From the IMG/VR virus record IMGVR_UViG_3300017706_000327, positions 1-25,173 of that record: a DNA stretch of 25,173 nt; one strand, written 5' to 3'. The notes beneath the pieces were generated by a model, which had not been told where the DNA came from, made no database searches, and saw nothing but the letters and a program-made list of their open reading frames with translations. Numbering within the stretch: the stretch's first letter is position 1; each line of letters begins with the position of its first letter. Origin of the DNA: a virus. The translations under genes and the position numbers were made by a program. This document shows positions 1 through 7,422 of this stretch, piece after piece.

Positions 1-2
1 AA

Positions 3-1595
3 AAGTCTGGTATCGAGGGGAAGATGCTTGGTGATAAGAGGGCAAACGCACTGGTCAACATGGCTAGGTCGGGCGCATCTTCTCAAGAGATGTTCAACGA
101 GATGATGAAGTCTCTTGATGTTTCGAAGGAAACATCAGGCCATGCTACGATGATGAAGAAGAACTTCGGGAAACGGGCCGAGGCTATAGCCAACGCGCTG
201 TACGATACGAAAGGATTTAGAGAACTTCCTTCAGAAGACAACATTCGTCACGCGCAGGGTTCGTTTAATGCTGTGCAGCGTCAGCCGATTGATGGGTTCA
301 GCCCACTCTATAACGGCAAGACTACATCAAAGTGGCTGCGGTCTATCAACGGCGTAACCTTACTGTCGTTCACAACCCTTACTTCATTGGGCGACTTGGT
401 ATTGCCGCTGGTGAACAGCGGCGACTTCAAGTCATCCTTTAACGGTATCCGTAAATTTACCCAGTCAGGCACAGGAGGCGAAGAGTATCGCGATATGATA
501 CGCGGCGTAGGAGCGGCTGTAGAAAACATCGTACACCAACGCATGACAACTGCATTCGGTGTCGAGGCTACACAGTTTAGTTCGGGCTTCTTTAACCTGT
601 CGCTGCTTACGCCTTGGACGGATACTATGCGGGATATCTCTGCTGCTACGGGCTTTGAGCATTTCAAGGCGCAGCAGAAAATTGCGCAGCGTTATCCGAA
701 AACAAAGAAGGGACGCATAGCACAGCAAATCTTGGCGGAGTACGGGCTTGCGGATCTTGCGGATGTTAAGGCTCCTCCAGTCGAACAAATAATGAAACAG
801 TCGCCGCTGGGTCAAACGCACGACATGTACGATAAGGTTGCTTCGTCCGTAATTAAATTTACGAACCAGTCTATCTTTACGCCGAACCCGAACGACATAC
901 ACCTTTGGGGTCAGACACCCATTGGCGCTATGTTGTACCAGCTAAAATCATTCCCAATGATGATGGCGCGGCTTGGTGGTCGTAACATCCGCAAAGCTAA
1001 GGACGGAAATTGGAAGCCGCTTGCATATATGGCTACGGTAATGCCAGCAATGGGTTACGGTGCGGCATCAATCAAAGACGTTGTGCAGGGCAGAGGCGGC
1101 GAGGAGAACAGAGAGTTCGCCTCACGCGACCGCAAGCTCACAGACAGCTACGCAAGTGCGGAAGGCATGGTTAACAGGGTGTCTGACGACTTGGGCATAG
1201 ATGCTGACAGATATCTTGGCATGTATCACGATGGTCTTATGATGTCGGGTGGCCTTGGCTTCGTCGGAGAAATGCTAGTAGACATAGCCAACCAAACTGA
1301 CAACGGCTACTACGGCATGTGGCGTACAGCCACGGCAATCGGTGGCCCATCAGTATCACTGGGCGGTAGAGCGGTCAGAGTTCTTGGTGGAGTGCAGGAT
1401 GCGGCCTTCGATGCAATGGGATTCGAAAGCACCAACTACAAAGAGCGTGACGCCTTCGACGCATCATTCGGATTAGTTCCGTTTGTGGGACAGATGCCAG
1501 CCGTAAAAGAAAATCTAAAGGATATGTTGTTAGGCGAGAGTTCTACAAAGAGCCGGTCTTCGGATCAAGCATTTGGACTTGATTTTGATCTCTAG
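3..1595 (+). CDS. Large virion-associated protein, C-terminal part (5' end outside window)
   Basis: The reading frame is open from base 3, before the first ATG at 24, with no stop and no Shine-Dalgarno at that ATG. This is therefore most likely the C-terminal ~530 residues of a much larger protein. The visible part is Ala/Gly/Met-rich and mostly helical. It has hydrophobic stretches around the LWGQTPIGAMLYQLKSFPMM and AYMATVMPAMGYGAASIKDV segments, then a Gly-rich stretch (AIGGPSVSLGGRAVRVLGG) and a final LVPFVGQMP motif. Such C-termini are typical of the very long internal virion or polyvalent proteins of podovirus-like phages, which travel in the capsid and are ejected with the DNA. The family assignment is from memory of that general pattern, not from a catalytic motif. 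The last 53 bases overlap the convergent DUF3310 gene. Confidence 0.6.
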   Translation, partial: KSGIEGKMLGDKRANALVNMARSGASSQEMFNEMMKSLDVSKETSGHATMMKKNFGKRAEAIANALYDTKGFRELPSEDNIRHAQGSFNAVQRQPIDGFSPLYNGKTTSKWLRSINGVTLLSFTTLTSLGDLVLPLVNSGDFKSSFNGIRKFTQSGTGGEEYRDMIRGVGAAVENIVHQRMTTAFGVEATQFSSGFFNLSLLTPWTDTMRDISAATGFEHFKAQQKIAQRYPKTKKGRIAQQILAEYGLADLADVKAPPVEQIMKQSPLGQTHDMYDKVASSVIKFTNQSIFTPNPNDIHLWGQTPIGAMLYQLKSFPMMMARLGGRNIRKAKDGNWKPLAYMATVMPAMGYGAASIKDVVQGRGGEENREFASRDRKLTDSYASAEGMVNRVSDDLGIDADRYLGMYHDGLMMSGGLGFVGEMLVDIANQTDNGYYGMWRTATAIGGPSVSLGGRAVRVLGGVQDAAFDAMGFESTNYKERDAFDASFGLVPFVGQMPAVKENLKDMLLGESSTKSRSSDQAFGLDFDL

Positions 1596-1794
1596 TTTCT
1601 AGCTCGATGAGCATGTCAAGATAGTGTTGGGCTTTCCGCAAGTCGGAGAGCCCACCTTTATCACGCCACCGTATGACGTATTTAATTACGTTAGCCTCGG
1701 CAAAAGGAATTTCGTTACGGATGATAAATTCTGTAGGCTGGATCGCGTATTTACGATAGTGATCCCCGTCCACTTGCTTTTCTAATGCGCTCAT
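1543..1794 (-). CDS. DUF3310 family small phage protein
   Basis: This 83-residue protein has the DUF3310 signature near its N-terminus: DGDHYRKYAIQPTEFI, then an acidic/aromatic helix and VIKYVIRWRDKGGLSDLRKAQHYLDMLIE. The family is common in tailed phages, often annotated as nucleotide-kinase-like, but its biochemical role is not established. It is the last gene of the leftward recombination operon. Its ATG overlaps the stop of the upstream gene by four bases (ATGA), which suggests translational coupling. The C-terminal ~17 residues lie antisense to the end of the large virion protein gene. This convergent overlap leaves no room for a separate terminator between the two transcripts. Confidence 0.85.
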   Translation of the reverse strand: MSALEKQVDGDHYRKYAIQPTEFIIRNEIPFAEANVIKYVIRWRDKGGLSDLRKAQHYLDMLIELETRDQNQVQMLDPKTGSL

Positions 1795-2060
1795 TTTTGC
1801 ACGTAATCCAATTTGGTTATCTCAGTTTCGACTTCGATCAGCTCACACCGTAAGCTAGTCACTCTGTTTTTTTCGAAACGTAATTTCATTTTAGCTTTGT
1901 GAAGATCGTCTTTCTGTTGGTCTATATGCTCAGGCATATCGACTTCACTTGCTATCCGTTCTTTGATTTCTTCAACGCGAGTAATGAGACTATCTATGTC
2001 ACCTTCTTTGCGCACTATTTCTTGCAATAATTCGGATCTGTTATTGAGTAAGTTAATCAT
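1791..2060 (-). CDS. Small coiled-coil protein, function unknown
   Basis: This 89-residue protein is almost entirely charged helix. Heptad-like hydrophobic spacing runs from about residue 3 to 85 (LLNNRSELLQEIVRKEG through CELIEVETEITKLDYVQK), so a coiled coil or helical hairpin is likely. I see no catalytic motif. The gene overlaps its neighbours by four bases on both sides (ATGA junctions), which places it firmly in the recombination operon. A role as an accessory or inhibitor protein of the recombination machinery would be guesswork; only the fold type and operon membership are supported. Confidence 0.7.
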   Translation of the reverse strand: MINLLNNRSELLQEIVRKEGDIDSLITRVEEIKERIASEVDMPEHIDQQKDDLHKAKMKLRFEKNRVTSLRCELIEVETEITKLDYVQK

Positions 2061-2878
2061 GTGGGCCTCAGTAATTTAAATTTATCGCAAGGCGTTACGG
2101 CCTTGCTTCCATCTAAATCACAGAGCCAATCTCCATCCTTTGACGGTGATGCATTCTCGCAAAATCTGCACTTCGGATCTACCTTCGGGACGCTCCAACA
2201 AGCGCTTCGTTTGAAGCAGCCTTTGCATCTGTAGTCATTATCCGTGTTCGCAATCCTGTCAGCCCTACCGTCCAGCGCGGCTTGGATTAACGAGAACATA
2301 CCCAACCATTCTTCTTCATCGTACTCAACAATCTCGGCGTGATATTGAGATGTGTTTTTGCAGTACGAAATAAAGAAGCTACGCTTTATTCCTGACATAG
2401 CCATCATCATTGTCATCTGACGATAGTAGTGGCGGTGCGAAACCTTTACCCCATGACGACTAAACTTCTTAAAGTTTGCATCGTTCATTGATTTGATTTC
2501 GAGTATCGCTCTGGGCGAACCATCCTCAAAGTCTACCATGCCATCCGTATTGCAGACGACATGACCGCCCAACCATTCGTAACGGAATTGCTTACCAGTC
2601 CACTCGTCCTTTTCGTAGACAAGCAGATCAGCTTTTTGTTTGAGGTCTTTGACCACCATGTTTTCGATACCGTGACCGGCGCGAAAAATTCTTTTTAACT
2701 TTGGTGGAATAGGATCTTCGGGAAACCCACGAAGCGATAGCTGCATCTTAGCCGTACAATCCGTACCGGCCATCGACGCACCAATGTACGACCTAGCCTC
2801 GCCGCGATCCTCTGCGGCGAAGCCTTCGTCTATATCACTGACAATTTTCGCAGCGAGATCAGAAAGGGATTTCGTCAT
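2057..2878 (-). CDS. Cas4/RecB-like PD-(D/E)XK nuclease
   Basis: This 273-residue protein looks like a phage exonuclease of the RecB/Cas4 superfamily. The motifs are in order: GHGIE at residues 68-72 (motif I glutamate), NTDGMVDF with D112, LEIKS with E127 and K129 (the ExK pair), and QMTMMM with Q154 (the RecB-type glutamine). One cysteine near the N-terminus (C41) and a C-terminal group C218, C221 and C227 match the four-cysteine arrangement that holds the 4Fe-4S cluster in Cas4 and AddB. Four more cysteines (C237, C240, C253, C264) form an extra tail cluster. The gene lies after the SSB gene and the Sak4-like ATPase gene, so DNA end resection for single-strand annealing recombination is the likely role. 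Its ATG lies inside the last codons of the SSB gene. Confidence 0.85.
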   Translation of the reverse strand: MTKSLSDLAAKIVSDIDEGFAAEDRGEARSYIGASMAGTDCTAKMQLSLRGFPEDPIPPKLKRIFRAGHGIENMVVKDLKQKADLLVYEKDEWTGKQFRYEWLGGHVVCNTDGMVDFEDGSPRAILEIKSMNDANFKKFSRHGVKVSHRHYYRQMTMMMAMSGIKRSFFISYCKNTSQYHAEIVEYDEEEWLGMFSLIQAALDGRADRIANTDNDYRCKGCFKRSACWSVPKVDPKCRFCENASPSKDGDWLCDLDGSKAVTPCDKFKLLRPT

Positions 2879-3323
2879 CCAGTGGTTTCCCTGCTGCTGG
2901 AGCTTGGCTGTCTGCGGCTTTCAACGCCGTGGATTTCACAGGCATAGTATAGTTTACTTCGTCTCTCGCCTGTCCATCTTTCTTGCTGATCTTGTTGACA
3001 ACATTGATCGTGACTGGGATTCCACGGATTGTTTCAATGGGCGGAGTAACTGTGCTATCCATGCCTAGCGAGCTTAGAATTTTTGCAAAGCGTTCACGGC
3101 CCCATTTTTGGAAGTCGGGGTTGTCTGATACCCAAGTTATCCACTGACGGATTTGACCATCAGCATTGGCGTACTTCAATTCAATCTGTACGTCGGTGTT
3201 CGACTTTACGTTAACCTTACTCTCAGTAATCGTTACGTCATGCCTACCCGCGTTGAAGATAGGAGCCATGCCATTTGTTTCTATTTCGGGCAACGCTTGC
3301 CCGTCGAATCTAAATTCACTCAT
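2859..3323 (-). CDS. DUF669-like single-stranded DNA-binding protein
   Basis: This 154-residue protein has a beta-rich body (residues ~20-130, with an aromatic stretch QIRQWITWVSDNPDFQKWG). A Pro/Ala-rich linker follows, then the acidic C-terminal tip DDEIPF. That tip is the hallmark of phage and bacterial SSBs, which use it to recruit partner proteins. In phages DUF669 proteins act as SSBs and are commonly found next to Sak4-type ATPases and exonucleases, as here. The gene starts inside the end of the ATPase gene and its last codons contain the start of the nuclease gene. All three are probably translated as a coupled unit. The SSB role is well supported by tail and context; the exact family name is less certain. 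Confidence 0.75.
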   Translation of the reverse strand: MSEFRFDGQALPEIETNGMAPIFNAGRHDVTITESKVNVKSNTDVQIELKYANADGQIRQWITWVSDNPDFQKWGRERFAKILSSLGMDSTVTPPIETIRGIPVTINVVNKISKKDGQARDEVNYTMPVKSTALKAADSQAPAAGKPLDDEIPF

Positions 3324-4095
3324 TGTTCATTTGACCTTTCATGTCTGCTACTCGCTTCATTAATATTGTTACATCGCTCTCGTTCTCGACGCTGCGAAGT
3401 ACGCGCTTTGGGTCACGTACTTTGCCGTGCCAACCCTTAACGTTGTCGGTAATTAAGTATCGGCTCACTACCATCTTGTTGTCTTGCTCTGATGTTTTGC
3501 GCACCAAGCAGAATACAAAATCAAAGTTGGCTCCAAAGTTTTTCTGTACCTTTTTCTGATCGAGCATGGGCCAATACTCGGTTGACCCGTTGTCGTTAGT
3601 TTCTTCTGCCGCAAGGCAGATGGTGAGCGAGGGCACTTCTAAGCTGCGTATCCAGTCCTCATAGTTGTGTAGACGCGACTGATACTGAGAGAATACATCC
3701 CATCCAGTAAACTGAGCCTTGCACTCTTCCATGATTAAAGAGGACAACGCTGTCATGCTGTCGATACCCACCCACTTGTACTTAGACTTAAAGTCAGCAG
3801 AGGTGCAGTAGTTCATCAAGTCACGGAAGCGGATGTGGCGGCGGCGAGACTTGTTTCCTTCGTCATCGACAACATCATACGTTTCGGTTTCGTAAGCGGT
3901 GAACTCATACGCATCAATGTCAACATCAGCGATAGAGCTTAGACCTTTCTCGCCTGATAGGATTAGTCCCTTGCCGTATGCTTTTTCCATGTTAGCGAGG
4001 TTAGTAGATTTACCAACCCCACTGTGTCCGACGAGCAATGCGCGCATGCTCGCCATCGTATCCTTGGTTGAGAAGGGTGCTGGTAATTTAACCAT
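3316..4095 (-). CDS. Sak4-like RecA-fold ATPase (phage recombinase)
   Basis: From the ATG at 4095 this is a 259-residue P-loop ATPase. Walker A is GHSGVGKST (residues 23-31) and a Walker B-like strand YKWVGIDSMTAL contains D112. It fits the AAA_24/Sak4 group, single-domain RecA-like proteins that promote single-strand annealing in phage recombination. I chose 4095 rather than the longer upstream frame because a strong AGGTGG lies nine bases before it and the extra 54 residues would lie inside the upstream gene. The start overlaps the preceding stop by eight bases (ATGGTTAA). Adjacent SSB and nuclease genes complete the usual three-part recombination set. DNA substrate and partners are inferred from family and context. 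Confidence 0.85.
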   Translation of the reverse strand: MVKLPAPFSTKDTMASMRALLVGHSGVGKSTNLANMEKAYGKGLILSGEKGLSSIADVDIDAYEFTAYETETYDVVDDEGNKSRRRHIRFRDLMNYCTSADFKSKYKWVGIDSMTALSSLIMEECKAQFTGWDVFSQYQSRLHNYEDWIRSLEVPSLTICLAAEETNDNGSTEYWPMLDQKKVQKNFGANFDFVFCLVRKTSEQDNKMVVSRYLITDNVKGWHGKVRDPKRVLRSVENESDVTILMKRVADMKGQMNNE

Positions 4096-4522
4096 CAGTA
4101 TTAACCACCTTAAATTGTGTTGTTCCGCGTTTGATTGTGAGTGCGTCGGAGAGAACAGCTCTCGCCTCGGCTGTGGCGCTATCGAAGTCGCGCTTTGCGA
4201 TGGACAAAGAGTTAGTAACAACGTCTCTGTATTCATCGATCTCAGAAGCTCCGACAATTTCTGCCAGCCTCTCCTTGTCCCAGTCGTATTTCTGGGGCGT
4301 CTTAATCACAAGCTGCGTATCGACTGCGATGCTGACTGTGTGTTCTTCAAAGTCTTCTGGCAGATCCGAGAGGACGATTTCCTTAAGATCGGTGATCTCT
4401 TCCTTGATACCTTCCGACCGCTTCATCAACTCAGCCAGTCTCTCCGCGTTGTCGGTTAACCGCATTTCTTTCGTTCTGTTGGTTAAGTAATTTACATCAT
4501 GCTCGTGAATTTGAATTGTCAT
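4088..4522 (-). CDS. Hypothetical protein, first gene of the recombination operon
   Basis: This 144-residue protein is not recognised. Residues ~1-50 form a charged helix with coiled-coil character (RLAELMKRSEGIKEEITDLKEIVL). A more compact mixed segment follows (residues 55-100), then an Ala-rich helix and a short C-terminal strand (GTTQFKVVNTDG). It is the first gene of the leftward operon, with GAGG eight bases before its ATG, and its stop overlaps the Sak4-like ATPase start. Small helical proteins in this position of phage recombination operons are often host-nuclease inhibitors or recombinase partners. No motif here proves either. Expression probably depends on the control region 4523-4621. 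Confidence 0.75.
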   Translation of the reverse strand: MTIQIHEHDVNYLTNRTKEMRLTDNAERLAELMKRSEGIKEEITDLKEIVLSDLPEDFEEHTVSIAVDTQLVIKTPQKYDWDKERLAEIVGASEIDEYRDVVTNSLSIAKRDFDSATAEARAVLSDALTIKRGTTQFKVVNTDG

Positions 4523-4621
4523 TAGTTTACCTCATTATATTTAAAAGCACTTGTGTAAGTTGTTTAAGTTGTCTAATACGCAAACTATAGAAGTGCAAGT
4601 CCAAAAAGAAAGAAATTGAAA
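4523..4621. promoter_or_regulatory. Divergent promoter/operator region between recombination operon and Cro-like gene
   Basis: This is 99 bases between divergent genes. The heptamer TAAGTTG occurs in tandem at 4556-4562 and 4565-4571. On the plus strand TTGTGT (4551-4556) and TAATAC (4574-4579) are 17 bases apart, a plausible but weak sigma70-like pair. Bases 4560-4591 are nearly repeated at 18404-18435, upstream of the CobS-like gene: TTGTTTA, AGTTG, AATACGCAA, CTA and AGA are conserved in order with two single-base gaps. On the minus strand a perfect TATAAT (4534-4539) sits too close to the gene start at 4522 to leave room for the Shine-Dalgarno. Which boxes are really used is not settled. 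Confidence 0.5.
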
Positions 4622-4861
4622 ATGAAGTTAAACATCGAGCAACTTGTCGAAGATTTGGGGGGCTGCAAAGAGATATCCAACAAACTGAGCATTGAGAAAT
4701 CCATCCCTTACGGATGGCTGAGACGGGACTTCCTAAGCTCAGATTATTTAAGCCTCATCAAGAAGGCGTACCCGACAATAAAAATCGACAACTACTTTAA
4801 TAAAAAAGAGGAAATAAAAAAACATGGACAAAAGGGATATGCTGTTAAACGCAGCACTTGA
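4622..4861 (+). CDS. Cro/YdaS-like helix-turn-helix protein
   Basis: From the ATG at 4622 this is a 79-residue basic protein. Residues ~5-45 (QLVEDLGGCKEISNKLSI, then SIPYGWLRRDFLSSDYLSLI) read as a Cro/YdaS-type helix-turn-helix: helix, a short turn with the expected small residues, then a recognition helix and a closing helix. The C-terminus is Lys-rich. The longer TTG start at 4616 adds only two residues and is not needed. The gene lies beside the divergent control region and overlaps the primase gene by 38 bases in another frame. This is the position of an early phage regulator, so it may bind the repeated block at 4560-4591 and 18404-18435. That binding is inference. Confidence 0.65.
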   Translation: MKLNIEQLVEDLGGCKEISNKLSIEKSIPYGWLRRDFLSSDYLSLIKKAYPTIKIDNYFNKKEEIKKHGQKGYAVKRST

Positions 4862-6776
4862 GTACCTTGATCGAGGCTGGCTACCAATACCTATCAAGCA
4901 AGGGGAGAAAGCACCGTCAGTAAAGTGGGGCCACTACGTCGATAACTCTGTGCTTCCGACTGAGGATGAAGTCATCAACTGGTGGACGCAGTGGCCCGAC
5001 GCCAGGATAGCACTGGTAACATCACGCCTAACCAACCTCGTAGTCGTGGACTGTGATAGCCCCGAAGCAATGAAGCAAGCCGCTGATTTGGGCATCACCC
5101 ACACGCCTGTCGCAGTCAAGACCAAGCGGGGCCACCACTTCTATTTCGAGCATGGAGATTTCGATTGGCACAAAAATGCAGTGGGCAGTAGCGCCAACGG
5201 TATAGATTGGCCGAAGGTTGACGGCCTCGATTTCCGTGGGAGCAAGGGCTACGTCATCGCTCCGCCTTCTAACAATTACGAATGGAAGATCGGGGCGGGG
5301 GCAGACGTAGACGACATGCCCGAATGGTTGCCTCAAAAGTTCACCCAATCAAATGTCGTAAGCATTGACCCAAACAAACCCTTCGTGTTCGAAGGTACTG
5401 ACCTCTCTATGTTCAAAGTTAAAACTATCTGGGAAGAAACGCAGGAAAAGGTTGACGCTCTGGGCCATAAGCTACCGGATGGCGGCGAGAACGGCAGGGA
5501 TCATCGCCTGTGGCTGTGTATATCGGAAGCAGCCGCCCAGAAAGAGGGTGCCAAAGGTCTGAGGGGTGACGAACTATTCGACAACGCCTGTCTGTTTATG
5601 CAGACGTTTTTCCAGAACGACATTGACCACCAAAAAGTTTGGCAGATGTGCGAGCGCGTGAGCGCAACGGATGATCGTAACCACCCAGACGTTGAGCCCA
5701 CAACTCAGAAGGACGATGTGCCGACTAAGAAGATTATCAAGCCTATCACAACAGGTGACATCGACAGACTTTCGGCAGAGGATGGGCAGAAAGAGTTCTT
5801 CATCGAGCCTTGGCTGGTCAAGTCAGGAACTATCGTACAAGTCCACGGTTTTTCTGGGCACGGCAAGTCCATGATAACGCGCCACGCTTTGTACGCAGCC
5901 GCCGCAGGGCAGCGCAAGTTTGGGCCGTGGGATATTAACGCTCGTCCAAGAGTTCTTTATCTCGACCACGAAAACTCTCGTAGCAACGTGATCTCCTTTC
6001 TGTCGCAAGCCAAGAAAATGTACGGCGATGCGGGAGAGAACTTTATGTTGTGGTGTCCGTTCGATGACACCGAAGACATGAACCTAAAGACGAAGGCTGG
6101 CGTCGATAAGATGCAGACTTGGATCAACGCATGCAAGCCAGATGTAGTCGTGATAGACACGATACGTTCGGCCTATCTTGGACTGTCTGAGAACAATTCG
6201 GAGGAGTGGTCGCTTATAAACTCTATGGCTATGCAGCTTCGAAACAATCGTATCAGCGTAGTGATGCTGCACCACAGCAACAAGCCACAAGAAGGTTCTG
6301 TATCTGGGCGTGAAGCTGGATCATCTAACCAGTTATCCGCACTCGAAACCCAGATTAAGATTACGCAAGTGTTTGCTGACGAAGAGACAGCGCAAGTCCG
6401 TGCTGCAATCCACAGCCCTGACATATGGGAAAATCTAGGCCGAGGTCTTGGGACAGGCGAGAGATTGCAAATGGTAATTGAAGCTCGCTACGGCAAGACG
6501 AGAGAGTGGACTGATGTGCATGAGCCTGTGCATCAGATTGGGTTTGCATCGAATGATGCAGAGGACATGCGAGTAGTGGCCCAGAAGTCTACGAAGCAAC
6601 GGGTTACTAGCTGGGCTGATGAGTGGGAAGACGCGCACGGAAACATGCGCCCTGCGCTGACAGATGCTGAGATCCAAGATAGAATTGGTGGGGTGAAACC
6701 TCTTAGCGTAATCAGAAAGTGGACGATGCCAATACGTTCGCTCAAGCACGTTCAAGGATTACTAGCTGCTAAGTAA
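4824..6776 (+). CDS. Bifunctional primase-polymerase / RepA-like helicase
   Basis: This 650-residue protein has two domains. Residues ~1-175 are an archaeo-eukaryotic-type primase-polymerase (PrimPol). They show NLVVVDCD with D76 and D78 as metal ligands, KTKRGHHFYF with the catalytic histidine region at 104-105, and LDFRGSKGYVIAPPS at 135-149. Residues ~315-560 are a RecA-fold helicase like RepA of RSF1010 (AAA_25). They show Walker A GFSGHGKS (342-349), Walker B VVVID (441-445) and an HHSNKP sensor-like motif (483-488). A middle helical segment joins the two. The protein should prime and unwind DNA at the replication fork. No replicative DNA polymerase is seen in this window. The ATG at 4824 lies inside the end of the Cro-like gene. 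Confidence 0.93.
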   Translation: MDKRDMLLNAALEYLDRGWLPIPIKQGEKAPSVKWGHYVDNSVLPTEDEVINWWTQWPDARIALVTSRLTNLVVVDCDSPEAMKQAADLGITHTPVAVKTKRGHHFYFEHGDFDWHKNAVGSSANGIDWPKVDGLDFRGSKGYVIAPPSNNYEWKIGAGADVDDMPEWLPQKFTQSNVVSIDPNKPFVFEGTDLSMFKVKTIWEETQEKVDALGHKLPDGGENGRDHRLWLCISEAAAQKEGAKGLRGDELFDNACLFMQTFFQNDIDHQKVWQMCERVSATDDRNHPDVEPTTQKDDVPTKKIIKPITTGDIDRLSAEDGQKEFFIEPWLVKSGTIVQVHGFSGHGKSMITRHALYAAAAGQRKFGPWDINARPRVLYLDHENSRSNVISFLSQAKKMYGDAGENFMLWCPFDDTEDMNLKTKAGVDKMQTWINACKPDVVVIDTIRSAYLGLSENNSEEWSLINSMAMQLRNNRISVVMLHHSNKPQEGSVSGREAGSSNQLSALETQIKITQVFADEETAQVRAAIHSPDIWENLGRGLGTGERLQMVIEARYGKTREWTDVHEPVHQIGFASNDAEDMRVVAQKSTKQRVTSWADEWEDAHGNMRPALTDAEIQDRIGGVKPLSVIRKWTMPIRSLKHVQGLLAAK

Positions 6777-6782
6777 AAAGAA

Positions 6783-6824
6783 GCCGACTACGAATAGGGA
6801 GGAAACAAAACTTTCGTAGTCGGC
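6783..6824 (+). other. Perfect 12-bp stem-loop after the primase-helicase gene
   Basis: GCCGACTACGAA (6783-6794) pairs exactly with TTCGTAGTCGGC (6813-6824) around an 18-base loop. The hairpin begins six bases after the primase-helicase stop. There is no T-run after it, so it is not a standard intrinsic terminator. The loop contains AGGGAGGAAA, repeated at 6851-6860 outside the hairpin. A weaker stem, CCACA (6831-6835) with TGTGG (6845-6849), lies just downstream. Possible roles are an RNase III or processing site, an mRNA end stabiliser, or part of a small RNA. Confidence 0.6.
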
Positions 6825-6874
6825 CAGTAACCACACATGAGGAATGTGGCAGGGAGGAAAACAACAACACAGCG

Positions 6875-6973
6875 AAATCGCGGCTTATCTCTAATCGTTA
6901 AACGATCATCGAACGCAAAACCCATAAGGGTTTTTCGTTTAAGCTCTGAATTCGCTTAATCGCACCGCGATTT
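6875..6973 (+). ncRNA. Candidate structured non-coding RNA or DNA element (multi-helix junction)
   Basis: AAATCGCGG (6875-6883) and CCGCGATTT (6965-6973) are exact inverted repeats that could close a junction of about 99 bases. Inside it are three further stems. ATCGT/ACGAT sits at 6894-6906. AACGCAAAACCC (6912-6923) pairs with GGGTTTTTCGTT (6928-6939), 11 of 12 positions, around an ATAA loop. TAAGC/GCTTA sits at 6940-6958. Together they predict a four-way-junction-like fold. It does not resemble a tRNA. The long AAAACCC stem could act as a weak terminator, but there is no separate T-run. Strand is assumed from the flanking genes. A replication origin is the main alternative. No member of a known RNA family is recognised. 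Confidence 0.35.
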
Positions 6974-7018
6974 TAGGCCTGTCTGTCGGAAAAGTAAACC
7001 CCTAAGACTATTAATAGT

Positions 7019-7047
7019 TTGCTTATTTAATATGTAAGTTGTATATA
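7019..7047 (+). promoter_or_regulatory. Sigma70-like promoter for the HTH/zinc-ribbon gene
   Basis: TTGCTT (7019-7024) and TATATA (7042-7047) are separated by exactly 17 bases. The spacer ends in TAAGTTG, the heptamer found in tandem at 4556-4571. The palindrome CTATTAATAG lies just upstream. The predicted start of transcription, near 7053, leaves a short leader with AGGGGG before the ATG at 7081. The 13-mer AGTTTGCTTATTT, which includes the -35 box, recurs at 10574-10586 upstream of the LuxR-type gene. Confidence 0.55.
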
Positions 7048-7080
7048 GTCGCCCATCAGACACAACATCTAGGGGGTCAC

Positions 7081-7422
7081 ATGGGCAAGAAGCTAAGTTT
7101 GTCAGCAGATGACATAAACTGGCTTACTGATAACCATGAAAAGCTTTCTCTACGCGCATTAGCCAGCAAGTATAATTGCTGCGTAGACACAATCAAGCGC
7201 ATACTTATGAGATACGATTTGCAGTATTTCGAGGGCGCAAAATACCAGTTTAAAATACCAGAAAAAACTTGGAGCCGTGCATGCATAAGCTGCGGCTGCG
7301 AGAAGTCTCGACCAAAATTTCAGTACAAGTGCAGTCGATGTACATCGCGTGACAATCAGTGCCGCGTAAGCAACGACGATCCGAAACCAATCTCACTAGC
7401 AACTTTAGAAGGTATCGTATGA
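7081..7422 (+). CDS. HTH and zinc-ribbon DNA-binding protein
   Basis: This is a 113-residue protein starting at the ATG at 7081, preceded by AGGGGG. An upstream in-frame TTG at 7039 would lie within the promoter and is rejected. Residues ~20-47 (KLSLRALASKYNCCVDTIKR) form a helix-turn-helix like those of recombination-directionality factors and small phage regulators. Residues ~68-86 hold two CxxC-type pairs (ACISCGCE then CSRC), a zinc-ribbon pattern. Both parts point to DNA or RNA binding, probably early in infection. The stop overlaps the start of the resolvase gene (ATGA), so the two are made together. The target is unknown. Confidence 0.75.
   Translation: MGKKLSLSADDINWLTDNHEKLSLRALASKYNCCVDTIKRILMRYDLQYFEGAKYQFKIPEKTWSRACISCGCEKSRPKFQYKCSRCTSRDNQCRVSNDDPKPISLATLEGIV

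Noticed and set aside
3316-4257. Longer form of the Sak4-like ATPase starting at 4257
   Set aside because: The extra 54 residues lie within the upstream gene, and AGGTGG lies at the correct distance before the ATG at 4095.
4574-4590. T7-promoter-like string TAATACG...CTATAG in the control region
   Set aside because: It is one base shorter than the T7 core and differs in the middle. The second copy of the block at 18404-18435 loses the resemblance, and no phage RNA polymerase is seen in the window. A shared operator explains it better.
6837-6959. 40-codon frame through the structured non-coding region
   Set aside because: There is no Shine-Dalgarno, and the frame runs across strong inverted repeats. 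It is more likely incidental.
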